A stretch of 64,000 nucleotides of DNA from Hymenobacter roseosalivarius DSM 11622 (GTDB lineage: Bacteria; Bacteroidota; Bacteroidia; Cytophagales; Hymenobacteraceae): NCBI RefSeq assembly GCF_900176135.1, contig NZ_FWWW01000036.1, positions 1 to 64,000 of the forward strand, in the 5' to 3' direction. Position 1 is the first letter of the stretch. Each line of letters opens with the position of its first letter. A program made the translations under genes and the position numbers. Shown one piece after another: positions 26,067 to 33,728 of the stretch. Below the pieces are notes generated by a model. It ran no database searches. It was not told the DNA's origin and was given only the letters and a program-made list of their open reading frames with translations.

Positions 26067-26120
26067 TGCCCGAACCTGCGCCGCAACCCTGCCGTGGGTA
26101 GCCGGTCGCAAGTCCGGGCA
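26067..26120 (-). ncRNA. Possible structured leader or 3'-end RNA
   Basis: Read on the minus strand, a 9-base stem (TGCCCGGAC with GTTCGGGCA) encloses a 6-base stem (GCGACC with GGTTGC). Each stem has one G-U pair that would be an A-C mismatch on the plus strand, so the fold favours the minus strand. It lies about 100 bases before the pseudouridine synthase start and 25 bases past the DksA-like gene. It could be a leader element or the terminator of the latter. No known riboswitch consensus was recognised. Confidence 0.3.
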
Positions 26121-26144
26121 ATTCTGTAAGTAGCAGGAAAGCTG

Positions 26145-26528
26145 TTAGTCGCGGCGCGCCATTTTAGCCTCAATGGAGTGCTGGGTATGCGGCACAGCCC
26201 GTAAGCGCTCCTTTGGAATCAATTTGCCGGTACCGATGCACACACCGTAGGTGCCGTTTTTGATGCGCACCAGCGCATTCTCCAACTGCTGAATGAACTT
26301 CATCTGGCGCGAAGCCAACTGGTTCATGCTTTCTTTTTCGGCCGTATCAGCACCGTCTTCCAATACTTTGGATGATGAAGCTGTATTGTCGGTACCCGAA
26401 TCGTTGCGGCGGCTCAGTGTTTCTTTGATAAATGACACCTCCTTACGGGCGGCCGTAAGCTTGTCCTGGATAATCTCTTCGAACTCCGCCAGGTCTTCTC
26501 TGGAGTAGCGTATGGTTTCTTCACTCAT
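26145..26528 (-). CDS. DksA/TraR family protein lacking zinc cysteines
   Basis: A 127-residue protein with an N-terminal coiled-coil (EDLAEFEEIIQDKLTAARKEVSFIKETL) and the DksA-type C-terminal globule YGVCIGTGKLIPKERLRAVPHTQHSIEAK. DksA binds the RNA polymerase secondary channel and modulates the stringent response. Only one of the four zinc-ligand cysteines remains (YGVC); the others are T, H/S and A. Such zinc-independent versions are common in Bacteroidetes, so the protein is likely functional. It is separated from ribH by about 250 bases and is probably its own unit. Confidence 0.9.
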   Translation of the reverse strand: MSEETIRYSREDLAEFEEIIQDKLTAARKEVSFIKETLSRRNDSGTDNTASSSKVLEDGADTAEKESMNQLASRQMKFIQQLENALVRIKNGTYGVCIGTGKLIPKERLRAVPHTQHSIEAKMARRD

Positions 26529-26775
26529 GTCAGCTCGGAAAAGTAAACTATTGAATGTAAACTAATTAGCCAACCTTTTTTAAAACAAAGATCAGCTTGA
26601 TACCCCTCCTAACGCCGGCATAACCAGTTTAGTTGTTAGAAGTAAAATGCCTTCAGGGAGTTACGACTTTAGTATTTTCACGGATTCCATTGGAGCATTT
26701 GGGCGCAAAGCTACAGTTTTGTGCGCTAATTGACCACAATACCTTCATCTTACGAAAGTTGGTTCCGCTCCTGAA

Positions 26776-27252
26776 TCAAAAGCCGAGCATTTGGATAGCC
26801 GCTACGGCTGCCTCTACTCCTTTGTTCCCATGTTTGCCCCCCGCCCGGTCCCAAGCCTGCTCCAGCGTATTCGTTGTCACTAAGCCGAAGATGACGGGCT
26901 TGTTATATTTCAATCCCACGTTGGTGATGCCGTTGGCTACCGCGTGGCAGATGTAGTCATCATGCTTTGTGTCGCCTTTGATAACTACCCCCAAACAGAT
27001 AACGGCATCAATTTCTTCGTGCTGGGCCAACAGTTGCGCGCCCAATGTCAGCTCAAAGCTGCCTGGCACTGTATTACGGAAAATATTATCGGCCTGAGCG
27101 CCATGCTTGAGCAAGGTCTCGTAAGCGCCAGCGCTGAGTATGTCCGTGATTTCACGGTTCCACTCGGCCACCACCAAGCCAAAGCGCTTATCAGCAATGT
27201 CAACGAAGTGGTCAGAATTATAATCGCTAAGATTTTTAAGGGCGGTTGCCAT
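26776..27252 (-). CDS. ribH: 6,7-dimethyl-8-ribityllumazine synthase
   Basis: A 158-residue lumazine synthase, the penultimate enzyme of riboflavin biosynthesis. Visible blocks are FGLVVAEWNREIT (ribityl pocket), VPGSFELTLGAQLLA, the phosphate/catalytic loop GVVIKGDTKHDDYI with the conserved histidine, and KPVIFGLVTTNTLEQAWDRAGGKHGNKG. Length matches the family, which forms pentamers or 60-mers. No FMN riboswitch was seen upstream. It follows a TPR gene with a terminator between, so it is probably transcribed alone. Confidence 0.97.
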   Translation of the reverse strand: MATALKNLSDYNSDHFVDIADKRFGLVVAEWNREITDILSAGAYETLLKHGAQADNIFRNTVPGSFELTLGAQLLAQHEEIDAVICLGVVIKGDTKHDDYICHAVANGITNVGLKYNKPVIFGLVTTNTLEQAWDRAGGKHGNKGVEAAVAAIQMLGF

Positions 27253-27343
27253 TAATCACAGGTTTTGCGGAATGATTGTATTGGACTGACTAAGACTTCC
27301 TATTATTACTTAATCTTCGAAGAGTTGTCAAAAACACTAGTAC

Positions 27344-27390
27344 TGACAAAAAGAAAAGGACGGTATGAAACCGCCCTTTTCCTTTTGTCA
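27344..27390 (-). terminator. Terminator of the TPR gene
   Basis: Arms TGACAAAAAGAAAAGGACGGT and ACCGCCCTTTTCCTTTTGTCA pair with one bulge. It lies about 45 bases past the minus-strand TPR stop; the A/T-rich arms make it usable in both directions. Confidence 0.8.
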
Positions 27391-27432
27391 CATTTGCTTA
27401 GTTGATCCGCGGACTCTGCGAATCCAAAAGGC

Positions 27433-28203
27433 CTATTTGCCAGCCACTGCCTGCACGCGGGCTAGGTACTGCTTCGCTTCCCTAACCTCGGCAGCATTCT
27501 GGTACTCGTCTACAATCCGGGTGTAAGCTTTCATCGCCCCGTCGTAGTCTTTGGCAAGCTCGCGGGCCGTAGCCTCCTTCATCAGGTAGCCGGGCGAGAA
27601 GTACTCGTTAGACTTATAATTAGCAGCCTTCTCATACTGATCAGCGGCCTCTTTGAACTTGTTCAATTCCAGGTAAGCATCACCGGTCAAGGCATAGGCA
27701 CGAGCTTGCACCAGCAAATCGTCCGATGTGAAATCTTCCAGATAATCAATGGCATTTTGGTATTTACCATCTTTCAAGGCAGCTACACCAGCATAGAAGT
27801 TGGCCAGATTAGCGGCTTTCGTCCCATTATATTCGGAAGTGACAGCAGCCAAGCCATCGTACTGCCCGTCGCCTTTGAGCGCTTTATTCAGTGAGTCAGC
27901 CTCCCAATAGTTTACCGCCTGATACATGGCAGCCTGCCCTTTTTCGTTCTGGGTAGTACGCCAGGTATAGTAAGCAAAACCGCCAACTACGGCCAGCACC
28001 ACGACAGCCAGCAAGCTTAGCAAGGCCGTCTTATTGCGCCGTACGAAATCTTCTGACTCTACCAGCCGGGTGGCCAGCGCGTCGGGGTCTTCCATCAACG
28101 GATGCTCGGTTACACCGTCCGTGATGGGCTGGTTGGGATCTGCGGGTACCTCTGTCCGTTGGCGGGCATTCGGAGTATTGCGCGTGTAGGGAATCTTCGA
28201 CAT
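27433..28203 (-). CDS. Membrane-anchored TPR protein (YfgM-like layout)
   Basis: A 256-residue protein with a polar N-terminus, one transmembrane helix near residues 65-85 (ALLSLLAVVVLAVVGGFAYYTW), and helical repeats behind it (ANFYAGVAALKDGKYQNAIDYL, ARAYALTGDAYLELNKFKEAADQYEKAA, ELAKDYDGAMKAYTRIVDEYQ). The layout matches YfgM-type proteins that associate with the secretion machinery and periplasmic chaperones. The ATG at 28203 is preferred; a TTG four codons earlier lies in a TTTGCCCCCC motif copy just upstream. It lies 44 bases downstream of pdhA on the same strand. Confidence 0.87.
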   Translation of the reverse strand: MSKIPYTRNTPNARQRTEVPADPNQPITDGVTEHPLMEDPDALATRLVESEDFVRRNKTALLSLLAVVVLAVVGGFAYYTWRTTQNEKGQAAMYQAVNYWEADSLNKALKGDGQYDGLAAVTSEYNGTKAANLANFYAGVAALKDGKYQNAIDYLEDFTSDDLLVQARAYALTGDAYLELNKFKEAADQYEKAANYKSNEYFSPGYLMKEATARELAKDYDGAMKAYTRIVDEYQNAAEVREAKQYLARVQAVAGK

Positions 28204-28247
28204 TGCGGGGGGCAAAAATCAGCCTCGCGGCTGGGAAAAATCGACGG

Positions 28248-29432
28248 TTAGTCGCGGATGTAAGGATAGTCCTGCTGCACGTACACGTCTTTGTAGAGCT
28301 CGTCGGCAGTTGGATAAGGGGAAGTTTCAGCAAATTCCACGGACTCGTTTACGGCCGCTTTGATTTGCTCATCAATGGCATTCAGTTCGTCCTCGGTGGC
28401 CATGTTGTTCGTCAGGATAGTATGACGGACAGCCTCAATGGAATCGCGCGAGCGATAGTCTTCCAATTCTTCTTTCGTACGATACTTAGCCGGGTCACTC
28501 ATGGAGTGGCCCTTGTAGCGGTAGGTCTTGAACTCGAGCAACGTAGGGCCTTCGCCGGCGCGGGCGCGCTCAGCGGCCTGGGCTACGGCCTCGTGCACAT
28601 CTTCTACGTTCATGGCATTCACCGGGAACGATGGCATATCGTAGCTTTCTCCCAGCGTGTATAGCTCCGTTACGTTGGAGCTGCGCTGCACTGCGGTGCC
28701 CATCGCGTAGCCGTTGTTCTCGATCACGAAGATGACCGGCAATTTCCACAGCATAGCCATATTGAAGGCCTCATGCAAGGCTCCCTGGCGCACGGCACCG
28801 TCGCCCATGTAGCAGATGCAGAGGTTACCGGTCTTGTTATACTTTTCGGAAAAAGCAATACCAGCACCCAGCGGAACCTGGCCGCCCACGATGCCGTGGC
28901 CGCCCATGAAGTTAACGTCCTTATCGAACATGTGCATGGAGCCGCCTTTGCCTTTGGAGCAACCAGTAGCCTTAGCAAACAACTCAGCCATGATAGCATT
29001 AGGCGACGTGCCTAGCGCCAGCGGATGCGCATGGTCGCGGTAAGCGGTGATCCACTTATCGTCTTTGGTAAGCGCCGTTACGGCCCCAGCCACGCAAGCT
29101 TCCTGGCCGATATACAGGTGGCAGAACCCTTTGATCTTTTGCTGCCCGTAGAGCTGTCCAGCCTTTTCCTCAAACTTGCGCATGAGCTGCATCTGCTCAT
29201 ACCACTGCAGGTAAACCTCTTTAGGAAATTGGGGTTTGGCAGGTATCGTGGCTTTAGGCGCGCCAGTGGCTTCCTTTGCCTCTTCGTTAGAGGGTGGCAA
29301 GCCCGAGTCAGGTTGGTTTACTGTCTTGGTAACCGACGCTGCGTCGTTACCGTTGGAAGTGGCTTTCGGGCTTGCCGCTTTTTTTGCCGACTTAGTCGCT
29401 TTTGAGTCAGCCTTTACTTTCGTCTCCGCCAT
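28248..29432 (-). CDS. pdhA: Pyruvate dehydrogenase E1 component, alpha subunit
   Basis: A 394-residue thiamine-diphosphate enzyme subunit that starts oxidative decarboxylation of pyruvate to acetyl-CoA. From about residue 70 it is standard E1-alpha: YEQMQLMRKFEEKAGQLYGQQKI, the ThDP motif GDG (210-212) to NN (239-240), and YRYKGHSMSDPAKYRTKEE carrying the regulatory-loop serines. The first 65 residues are an added lysine/alanine/serine-rich, probably disordered extension. The E1-beta gene is not adjacent, so the complex genes are split. It is divergent from recF, with about 65 bases between the two starts. Confidence 0.96.
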   Translation of the reverse strand: MAETKVKADSKATKSAKKAASPKATSNGNDAASVTKTVNQPDSGLPPSNEEAKEATGAPKATIPAKPQFPKEVYLQWYEQMQLMRKFEEKAGQLYGQQKIKGFCHLYIGQEACVAGAVTALTKDDKWITAYRDHAHPLALGTSPNAIMAELFAKATGCSKGKGGSMHMFDKDVNFMGGHGIVGGQVPLGAGIAFSEKYNKTGNLCICYMGDGAVRQGALHEAFNMAMLWKLPVIFVIENNGYAMGTAVQRSSNVTELYTLGESYDMPSFPVNAMNVEDVHEAVAQAAERARAGEGPTLLEFKTYRYKGHSMSDPAKYRTKEELEDYRSRDSIEAVRHTILTNNMATEDELNAIDEQIKAAVNESVEFAETSPYPTADELYKDVYVQQDYPYIRD

Positions 29433-29496
29433 CGTGCTTTCGGTTGTTCGCGTTTGGGATGCGAAAGTACGCAAAAGGATTGCAATTTCGAACCGG

Positions 29497-30603
29497 ATGA
29501 TTCTGGAAAGCCTACACCTGTTATTCTTTAAAAACTACGACGAAGCCACGTTGGCTTTCTCTCCCCACATCAATTGCTTCGTCGGCGACAACGGAAGTGG
29601 CAAGACGAATCTGCTTGACGCTATCCACTACCTGTCGCTCACCCGTAGCGCCTTTGCTACTGCTGATGCGCAAAGCATTAAGCAGGGCGCTGAGTTCTTC
29701 GTGGTGAAAGGCCGCTTCCAAACGCCCCCTGCCGATGCCGACACTATTCAGTGCAGCCTACGGGTTGGCCAAAAGAAAGTGGTTACTCGCAACAAGCAAG
29801 CGTACGAGCGTATCGCGGATCATATAGGTCGCTTTCCTGTGGTGCTCATCTCGCCCTACGATACCGACCTGATTCGGGAGGGTAGCGAGGAGCGCCGTAA
29901 GTATTTCGATAGCCTGATCTCGCAGCTCGATCATGATTACCTGGAGCTGCTCATTACTTACTCCAATCTGCTGCGTCAGCGCAATGCGCTCCTAAAGATG
30001 GCTGCTGATGGCCGGGGCTACGACCGGGACTATTTGCTGGTACTCGACGAACAGTTGGTACCTGCCGGGGGACAAATTATGGAGCGACGGCAGCAATTCC
30101 TGACCGAGTTTACTCCCCTTTTTCAGCGCCATTACCAGCAGCTGGCTGATGGCCGGGAACAGGTGACATTGGAGTATAAAAGCCAGCTGCCCGGCGCTGA
30201 CTTTGCTCATCTGCTCCGCACCAATGAGCGGCGTGATATTATGCTCCAGCGCACTACTATTGGACCCCACAAAGATGACTTCACTTTTCTAATGGATGAG
30301 CTGCCGGTAAAAGGCTACGGCTCGCAGGGCCAGCAGAAGTCGTATGCCATTGCCCTCAAGCTGGCCCAGTTCGAGATCTTTGCCAGCCGCAAGCAGCATA
30401 AGCCCCTGCTTCTCCTAGATGACATCTTCGACCGCCTGGATGAAAAGCGCATCACCCGCCTCATGCAGCTGGTAGCTGAGCATACCTTTGGGCAGGTCTT
30501 TCTTACCGATACGCACCTGGAGCGCACCGACCGAATCCTAGCTACTATCTCTGAGCAGGTAGCGCGCTTTGCGGTGCAGAACGGTACGGTCACAACTCTC
30601 TAG
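29497..30603 (+). CDS. recF: DNA replication and repair protein RecF
   Basis: A 368-residue SMC-like ATPase that loads RecA at gaps with RecO and RecR. Walker A is GDNGSGKT at residues 30-37, the signature region KGYGSQGQQKSYAIALKLAQ near 270-289, and Walker B LLLLDDIFDRLDEKR near 306-320. The start MILESLHLLFFKNY is the normal RecF beginning. The frame is open further upstream through the pdhA N-terminus, but that part has no RecF similarity. The next gene is dciA, only 90 bases on, a combination common in bacteria. Confidence 0.97.
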   Translation: MILESLHLLFFKNYDEATLAFSPHINCFVGDNGSGKTNLLDAIHYLSLTRSAFATADAQSIKQGAEFFVVKGRFQTPPADADTIQCSLRVGQKKVVTRNKQAYERIADHIGRFPVVLISPYDTDLIREGSEERRKYFDSLISQLDHDYLELLITYSNLLRQRNALLKMAADGRGYDRDYLLVLDEQLVPAGGQIMERRQQFLTEFTPLFQRHYQQLADGREQVTLEYKSQLPGADFAHLLRTNERRDIMLQRTTIGPHKDDFTFLMDELPVKGYGSQGQQKSYAIALKLAQFEIFASRKQHKPLLLLDDIFDRLDEKRITRLMQLVAEHTFGQVFLTDTHLERTDRILATISEQVARFAVQNGTVTTL

Positions 30604-30619
30604 CCGGGCTGGAATAACG

Positions 30620-30627
30620 TACCTTTG
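30620..30627 (+). promoter_or_regulatory. Bacteroidetes -7 promoter box of dciA
   Basis: TACCTTTG exactly matches TAnnTTTG and lies about 70 bases before the likely dciA start. It suggests dciA can be transcribed apart from recF. No convincing -33 box was seen. Confidence 0.5.
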
Positions 30628-30696
30628 CAGGCACCTGCTTTTGCCTCCCAGCGGCTATTCTGCCCTCTGGCTCGCGCATTAGTGTATTATATTGCC

Positions 30697-31014
30697 TTGA
30701 AAAGACCAAGCGCTTCCGACAACTCCCGCCAAGCTGATATAGTCCCGTTGAAGGATGGTATCAAGGCTTTGCTGAAAGCCTATCGCTTACAAGGGAAGTT
30801 GAATGAGGTATTCGTAGTGTCAAGCTGGGAGCGCATCATGGGAAAGGCCGTGGCGCTGAAGACCCAGGAGATATACATCAGCAACGGTAAGCTGTTCGTG
30901 CGCCTGAGCTCGGCCCCACTGAAGCATGAGCTGGTGATGGCCAAGACGCGCGTCATGGAGCTTATCAATGATGAGGTTGGTGAAACCGTTATCAAAGAGG
31001 TGATCTTTCTCTAG
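30697..31014 (+). CDS. dciA: DciA-like DUF721 protein, predicted helicase loader
   Basis: A protein of about 105 residues with the DUF721 core: PLKDGIKALLKAYRLQGKLNEVFVVSSWERIMGKAVALKTQEIYISNGKLFVRLSSAPLKHELVMAKTRVMELIND. DciA loads the DnaB helicase in bacteria without DnaC or DnaI. The only upstream start in the longer frame would add an unconserved stretch that overlaps the promoter box, so TTG 30697 (KRPSASDNS, like other Cytophagales starts) is preferred. It follows recF and lies 23 kb from the candidate origin. A very strong terminator follows. Confidence 0.88.
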   Translation: MKRPSASDNSRQADIVPLKDGIKALLKAYRLQGKLNEVFVVSSWERIMGKAVALKTQEIYISNGKLFVRLSSAPLKHELVMAKTRVMELINDEVGETVIKEVIFL

Positions 31015-31038
31015 GCTTTGTCATTGTAGTAGGTAAGC

Positions 31039-31100
31039 TGTTATCAGTAACAGAGAAGAGAGCCGCAGTTTTGCGGCTCTCTTCTCTGTTACTGATAACA
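31039..31100. terminator. Terminator with a perfect 29-base stem
   Basis: Two exact 29-base arms (31039-31067 and 31072-31100) are separated by a four-base loop. The stem contains the GC-rich centre AGAGAGCCGCA. It is much longer than the other terminators here and lies 25 bases after dciA. Confidence 0.75.
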
Positions 31101-31263
31101 AGACTAATCAGGTGTAAACAGCGTCCTTGATAAGAACGGCATGAAATCAATCGTCGCTTAATGGAGGTTGAGTTGCTACTCTGTTCTGACTAATTCAAAC
31201 TCTTCTAAGCTAAAATAGCTCGATAGATACTTCTACTGTACTACTTCTATTTCTCCCGTTCTC

Positions 31264-31827
31264 ATGTCAACCTCCCTCCTCCCTGACTTCCGACTAGTGT
31301 CCCACTCGCGGGTCACGCTCACCGAGCTTATGATTCCTTCTTATGCCAATCTGGGGGGCAAAATTCATGGCGGCATTCTGTTGTCGCTAATGGATAAGGT
31401 GGCCTATGCCGCTGCTGCCAAACACGCCGGCACTTACTGCGTAACGGTGAGCGTGGACGGCGTAAATTTCTTGCAGCCGGTGGAAGTGGGCGAGCTGGTG
31501 TCCTTGCTGGCCTCAGTCAACTACGTAGGCCGGACTTCACTAGTCATCGGTATCAAGGTCATTGCTGAAGACGTTCGCACCGGCACCGTGAAGCATACCA
31601 ACACTTCCTATTTCACGATGGTGGCCAAGGATGATGACGGTCGCCCTACCCCAGTGCCCGGCCTGGTATTAGAAACCCCCGACGATACGCGGCGCTTCCT
31701 GGAATCTATCAAACGCAAGGAGCTCAAAGCTCAGTTCAGCGCTGAGTTTGACAACGCTCGCTCCCTACTGGCCGTGGCGCAGCAACTCGACTTACTAGGC
31801 AATGAGAACTGTCAGTTGGGCTACTAA
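31264..31827 (+). CDS. Hot-dog acyl-CoA thioesterase
   Basis: A 187-residue protein with the BFIT/YciA hot-dog pattern: ANLGGKIHGGILLSLMDKVAYAAAAKHAG holds the helix and the conserved aspartate (SLMDKVA), then VDGVNFLQPVEVGELVSLLASVNYVGRTSLVIGI. The C-terminal 45 residues are charged and look helical. It should hydrolyse acyl-CoA thioesters in the cytosol; chain-length preference cannot be read. A dispersed-motif copy encodes LGGKI at the start of the active-site helix. Confidence 0.92.
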   Translation: MSTSLLPDFRLVSHSRVTLTELMIPSYANLGGKIHGGILLSLMDKVAYAAAAKHAGTYCVTVSVDGVNFLQPVEVGELVSLLASVNYVGRTSLVIGIKVIAEDVRTGTVKHTNTSYFTMVAKDDDGRPTPVPGLVLETPDDTRRFLESIKRKELKAQFSAEFDNARSLLAVAQQLDLLGNENCQLGY

Positions 31828-31906
31828 AATCGCTTTGCTTTAATACTACTTCAGTCAAATGCCCACCCTATCATTTAAATGCCAATACACGTTCGTAACG
31901 ACCCTA

Positions 31907-31922
31907 TGTTTCACGTGGAACA
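31907..31922. promoter_or_regulatory. parS centromere site
   Basis: TGTTTCACGTGGAACA; read on the other strand, TGTTCCACGTGAAACA, it fits the bacterial parS consensus TGTTNCACGTGAAACA exactly. It lies in the gap between the convergent thioesterase and HTH genes. ParB binds such sites to segregate the origin region. It is 22 kb from the candidate oriC, a normal distance. Confidence 0.8.
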
Positions 31923-31928
31923 TATTTG

Positions 31929-32315
31929 TCACTTAGGCCCATACACTTTCAACAAGAGCTCATTATAGGCTTCTAACAGCGCTATATACTTAGCCTGAAG
32001 AGCCATAAACTGCTTAGTTGGATCATTATCGTTCAATTGTAGTGGTGCTGAACGTTGTGTTACAGTGCTTGTAACAGCAACACCAGGTGTACCGGACACA
32101 AATGGCAGCGTCGCTTGTTGTAACGATGTAAAGTCCTGAGAAAAATCATGCGTAATGATGTCACCAACTTGTTTTACAAAACCGTAATCAAGTGTTTCCT
32201 CCTTGAACTTGCGATAGATGGTTGGACGCGTAATACCCAGTTCCTCCACGATGCGAGTGATGGAAATACCACTATTTTTGATGGCATCTTGAAGAATTTT
32301 GCCCTGGTGCGGCAT
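31929..32315 (-). CDS. HTH DNA-binding regulator
   Basis: A 128-residue protein. The N-terminus is a helix-turn-helix (ISITRIVEELGITRPTIYRKFKEETLDYGFVKQVGDII), followed by a serine/threonine/valine-rich linker and a C-terminal helix (QFMALQAKYIALLEAYNELLLKVYG) of a kind often seen in small Bacteroidetes XRE-like regulators, probably for oligomerisation. The gene and the 350 bases before it are AT-richer than the surroundings. Two good palindromes lie 45-100 bases upstream, which suggests autoregulation. Start ATG 32315 is preferred over 32321. Targets unknown. Confidence 0.82.
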   Translation of the reverse strand: MPHQGKILQDAIKNSGISITRIVEELGITRPTIYRKFKEETLDYGFVKQVGDIITHDFSQDFTSLQQATLPFVSGTPGVAVTSTVTQRSAPLQLNDNDPTKQFMALQAKYIALLEAYNELLLKVYGPK

Positions 32316-32361
32316 AAGCAAGCGTTAGGAATCAGTGAGGTTGTAAAGGTGTTTAATTTGT

Positions 32362-32381
32362 TTCACATGTACAAATGTGAA
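32362..32381. promoter_or_regulatory. Operator-like inverted repeat A
   Basis: TTCACAT and ATGTGAA are perfect inverted copies separated by six bases, about 50 bases upstream of the HTH gene start. They are typical in size for a dimeric HTH operator. Confidence 0.45.
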
Positions 32382-32396
32382 CGTAAAAACGTACAG

Positions 32397-32411
32397 TTAC
32401 ACAGTGTGTAA
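32397..32411. promoter_or_regulatory. Operator-like palindrome B
   Basis: TTACACAGTGTGTAA is a perfect 15-base palindrome with a central G. The rest of the 32.38-32.61 kb spacer holds at least six more TGTAAC/GTTACA or TGTACA half-sites. No coding region was seen in this 360-base spacer. Confidence 0.45.
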
Positions 32412-32683
32412 ATACAATACACTGATACACTACGTAACACGCAACAATGCCGCTTTACACATACACTGTAACATCGACTATCGTTACAGTTTGTGTTACA
32501 TCTGTACAGCTTCAAGATGAAACAGCTTAAATAAGCCAGAAAAGCCCTTTTTTATGTTTGGACATATGTAACAGCACACTCTACTCTGAAATCAGCCATT
32601 TGTACAGATACTCGCTTAGCCCTCACTAATAAAACAGCGCGTGATCATCTGCTAGACAGATGTCCATTCCTGCCGAATAATGA

Positions 32684-33526
32684 TTAGTGTGCCAGTAAAT
32701 GCACCAAGAGGTCAGGATAATCAGTGGTGATACCGTCGACGCCGAGCGCAATGAGGCGTTGCATTTCGACTGGTTCATTCACCGTCCAGGGGATAAGCCG
32801 CATGCGGCAGGCATGTACCTCTGCCACCAATTTCTCATCGACGAGGGCGTGCTCAGGACCGTAGGCGGCAGGCACGAACCCAAGCTCACTTAGATGCTTA
32901 GCCAGCGGTTGGTCATCCTCCACTAATAAGGATAGAGGCAAAGATGAAATCTGGTTGTGGGCCACTTGCAAGACCCGTTTATCAAAGCTCAGCAGGGTGG
33001 TTTGACCAGCTATATCAGTGGCATGCACAACGGCTAGTACCAACTCCAGAAAGTGCTCGGGCGAGGGATGAAATTTGCCATCGCCGGCAGGACTGCATTT
33101 TATTTCAATACTAAATAATGGGAGTGGACGGCCGAGCCGCTGAGCGTAGTCATTACCCTTCGTAATGACTTCCTGCAACAGAGGCTTGTAAGCAGTCTCT
33201 GGCACCTGACGCGGAAAGCTAGGGTTTCCTATGGAGCCACAATCGCAGCGACGGATGGCGGCGTAAGGCAGCTGGAAAAGGTTGTGCAAACGCTCCCTGG
33301 TTGGGTCGATGCGCTTGCCGGCGGCATCTCGACAGAAGGCACCTGAAAGCCAGGGTTCATGCGAAACCACTACCTGCTCGTCGGCTGAAATAACGACATC
33401 TAATTCCAAGGCATCTACCCCCAACTCCAAAGCATGCATAAACCCCGCAAGGGTATTTTCGGGACGTAGGCCGCGGCAACCACGATGACCGTGTATTTCG
33501 GGGATGATAATGGGCTTGGGGGGCAT
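32684..33526 (-). CDS. Glycerophosphodiester phosphodiesterase
   Basis: A 280-residue TIM-barrel enzyme that cleaves glycerophosphodiesters to glycerol-3-phosphate and an alcohol. Catalytic motifs are GHRG (residues 13-16), RPENT (21-25), ELDV (41-44) and SHEP (55-58), with the lysine of EIKCSPAG near 155, and WTVNEPVEMQRLIALGVDGITTDYPDLL closing the barrel. There is no signal peptide, so it is probably cytosolic. The ATG lies inside a dispersed-motif copy (ATGCCCCCCAAG). Length is typical. Confidence 0.95.
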   Translation of the reverse strand: MPPKPIIIPEIHGHRGCRGLRPENTLAGFMHALELGVDALELDVVISADEQVVVSHEPWLSGAFCRDAAGKRIDPTRERLHNLFQLPYAAIRRCDCGSIGNPSFPRQVPETAYKPLLQEVITKGNDYAQRLGRPLPLFSIEIKCSPAGDGKFHPSPEHFLELVLAVVHATDIAGQTTLLSFDKRVLQVAHNQISSLPLSLLVEDDQPLAKHLSELGFVPAAYGPEHALVDEKLVAEVHACRMRLIPWTVNEPVEMQRLIALGVDGITTDYPDLLVHLLAH

Positions 33527-33728
33527 TTCTGGGGGGTTAGGGAACCCTGAATACGCGTAGACGACTTGCGTAGATTAGGTTTACGAGGCAAAAAAGCCCC
33601 CCAGGCGGCAATCATAAGATTTTGTGTCCAGATAGCGTTTAGGTACTTCACTCAGGCATGTTGCCAGCAGTGAATTGCGGTACTTTGGCCCCTCCTAAGT
33701 TGTATTCGTTGCCCTTTTACCACATTTT

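Noticed and set aside
26067..26120. Cobalamin or other known riboswitch
   Set aside because: CGCAA-type words are present, but the ordered consensus boxes are not, and the downstream gene is an rRNA modification enzyme.
29236..29496. N-terminal extension of RecF
   Set aside because: It is the antisense of the pdhA N-terminus; RecF homologues begin at the methionine at 29497.
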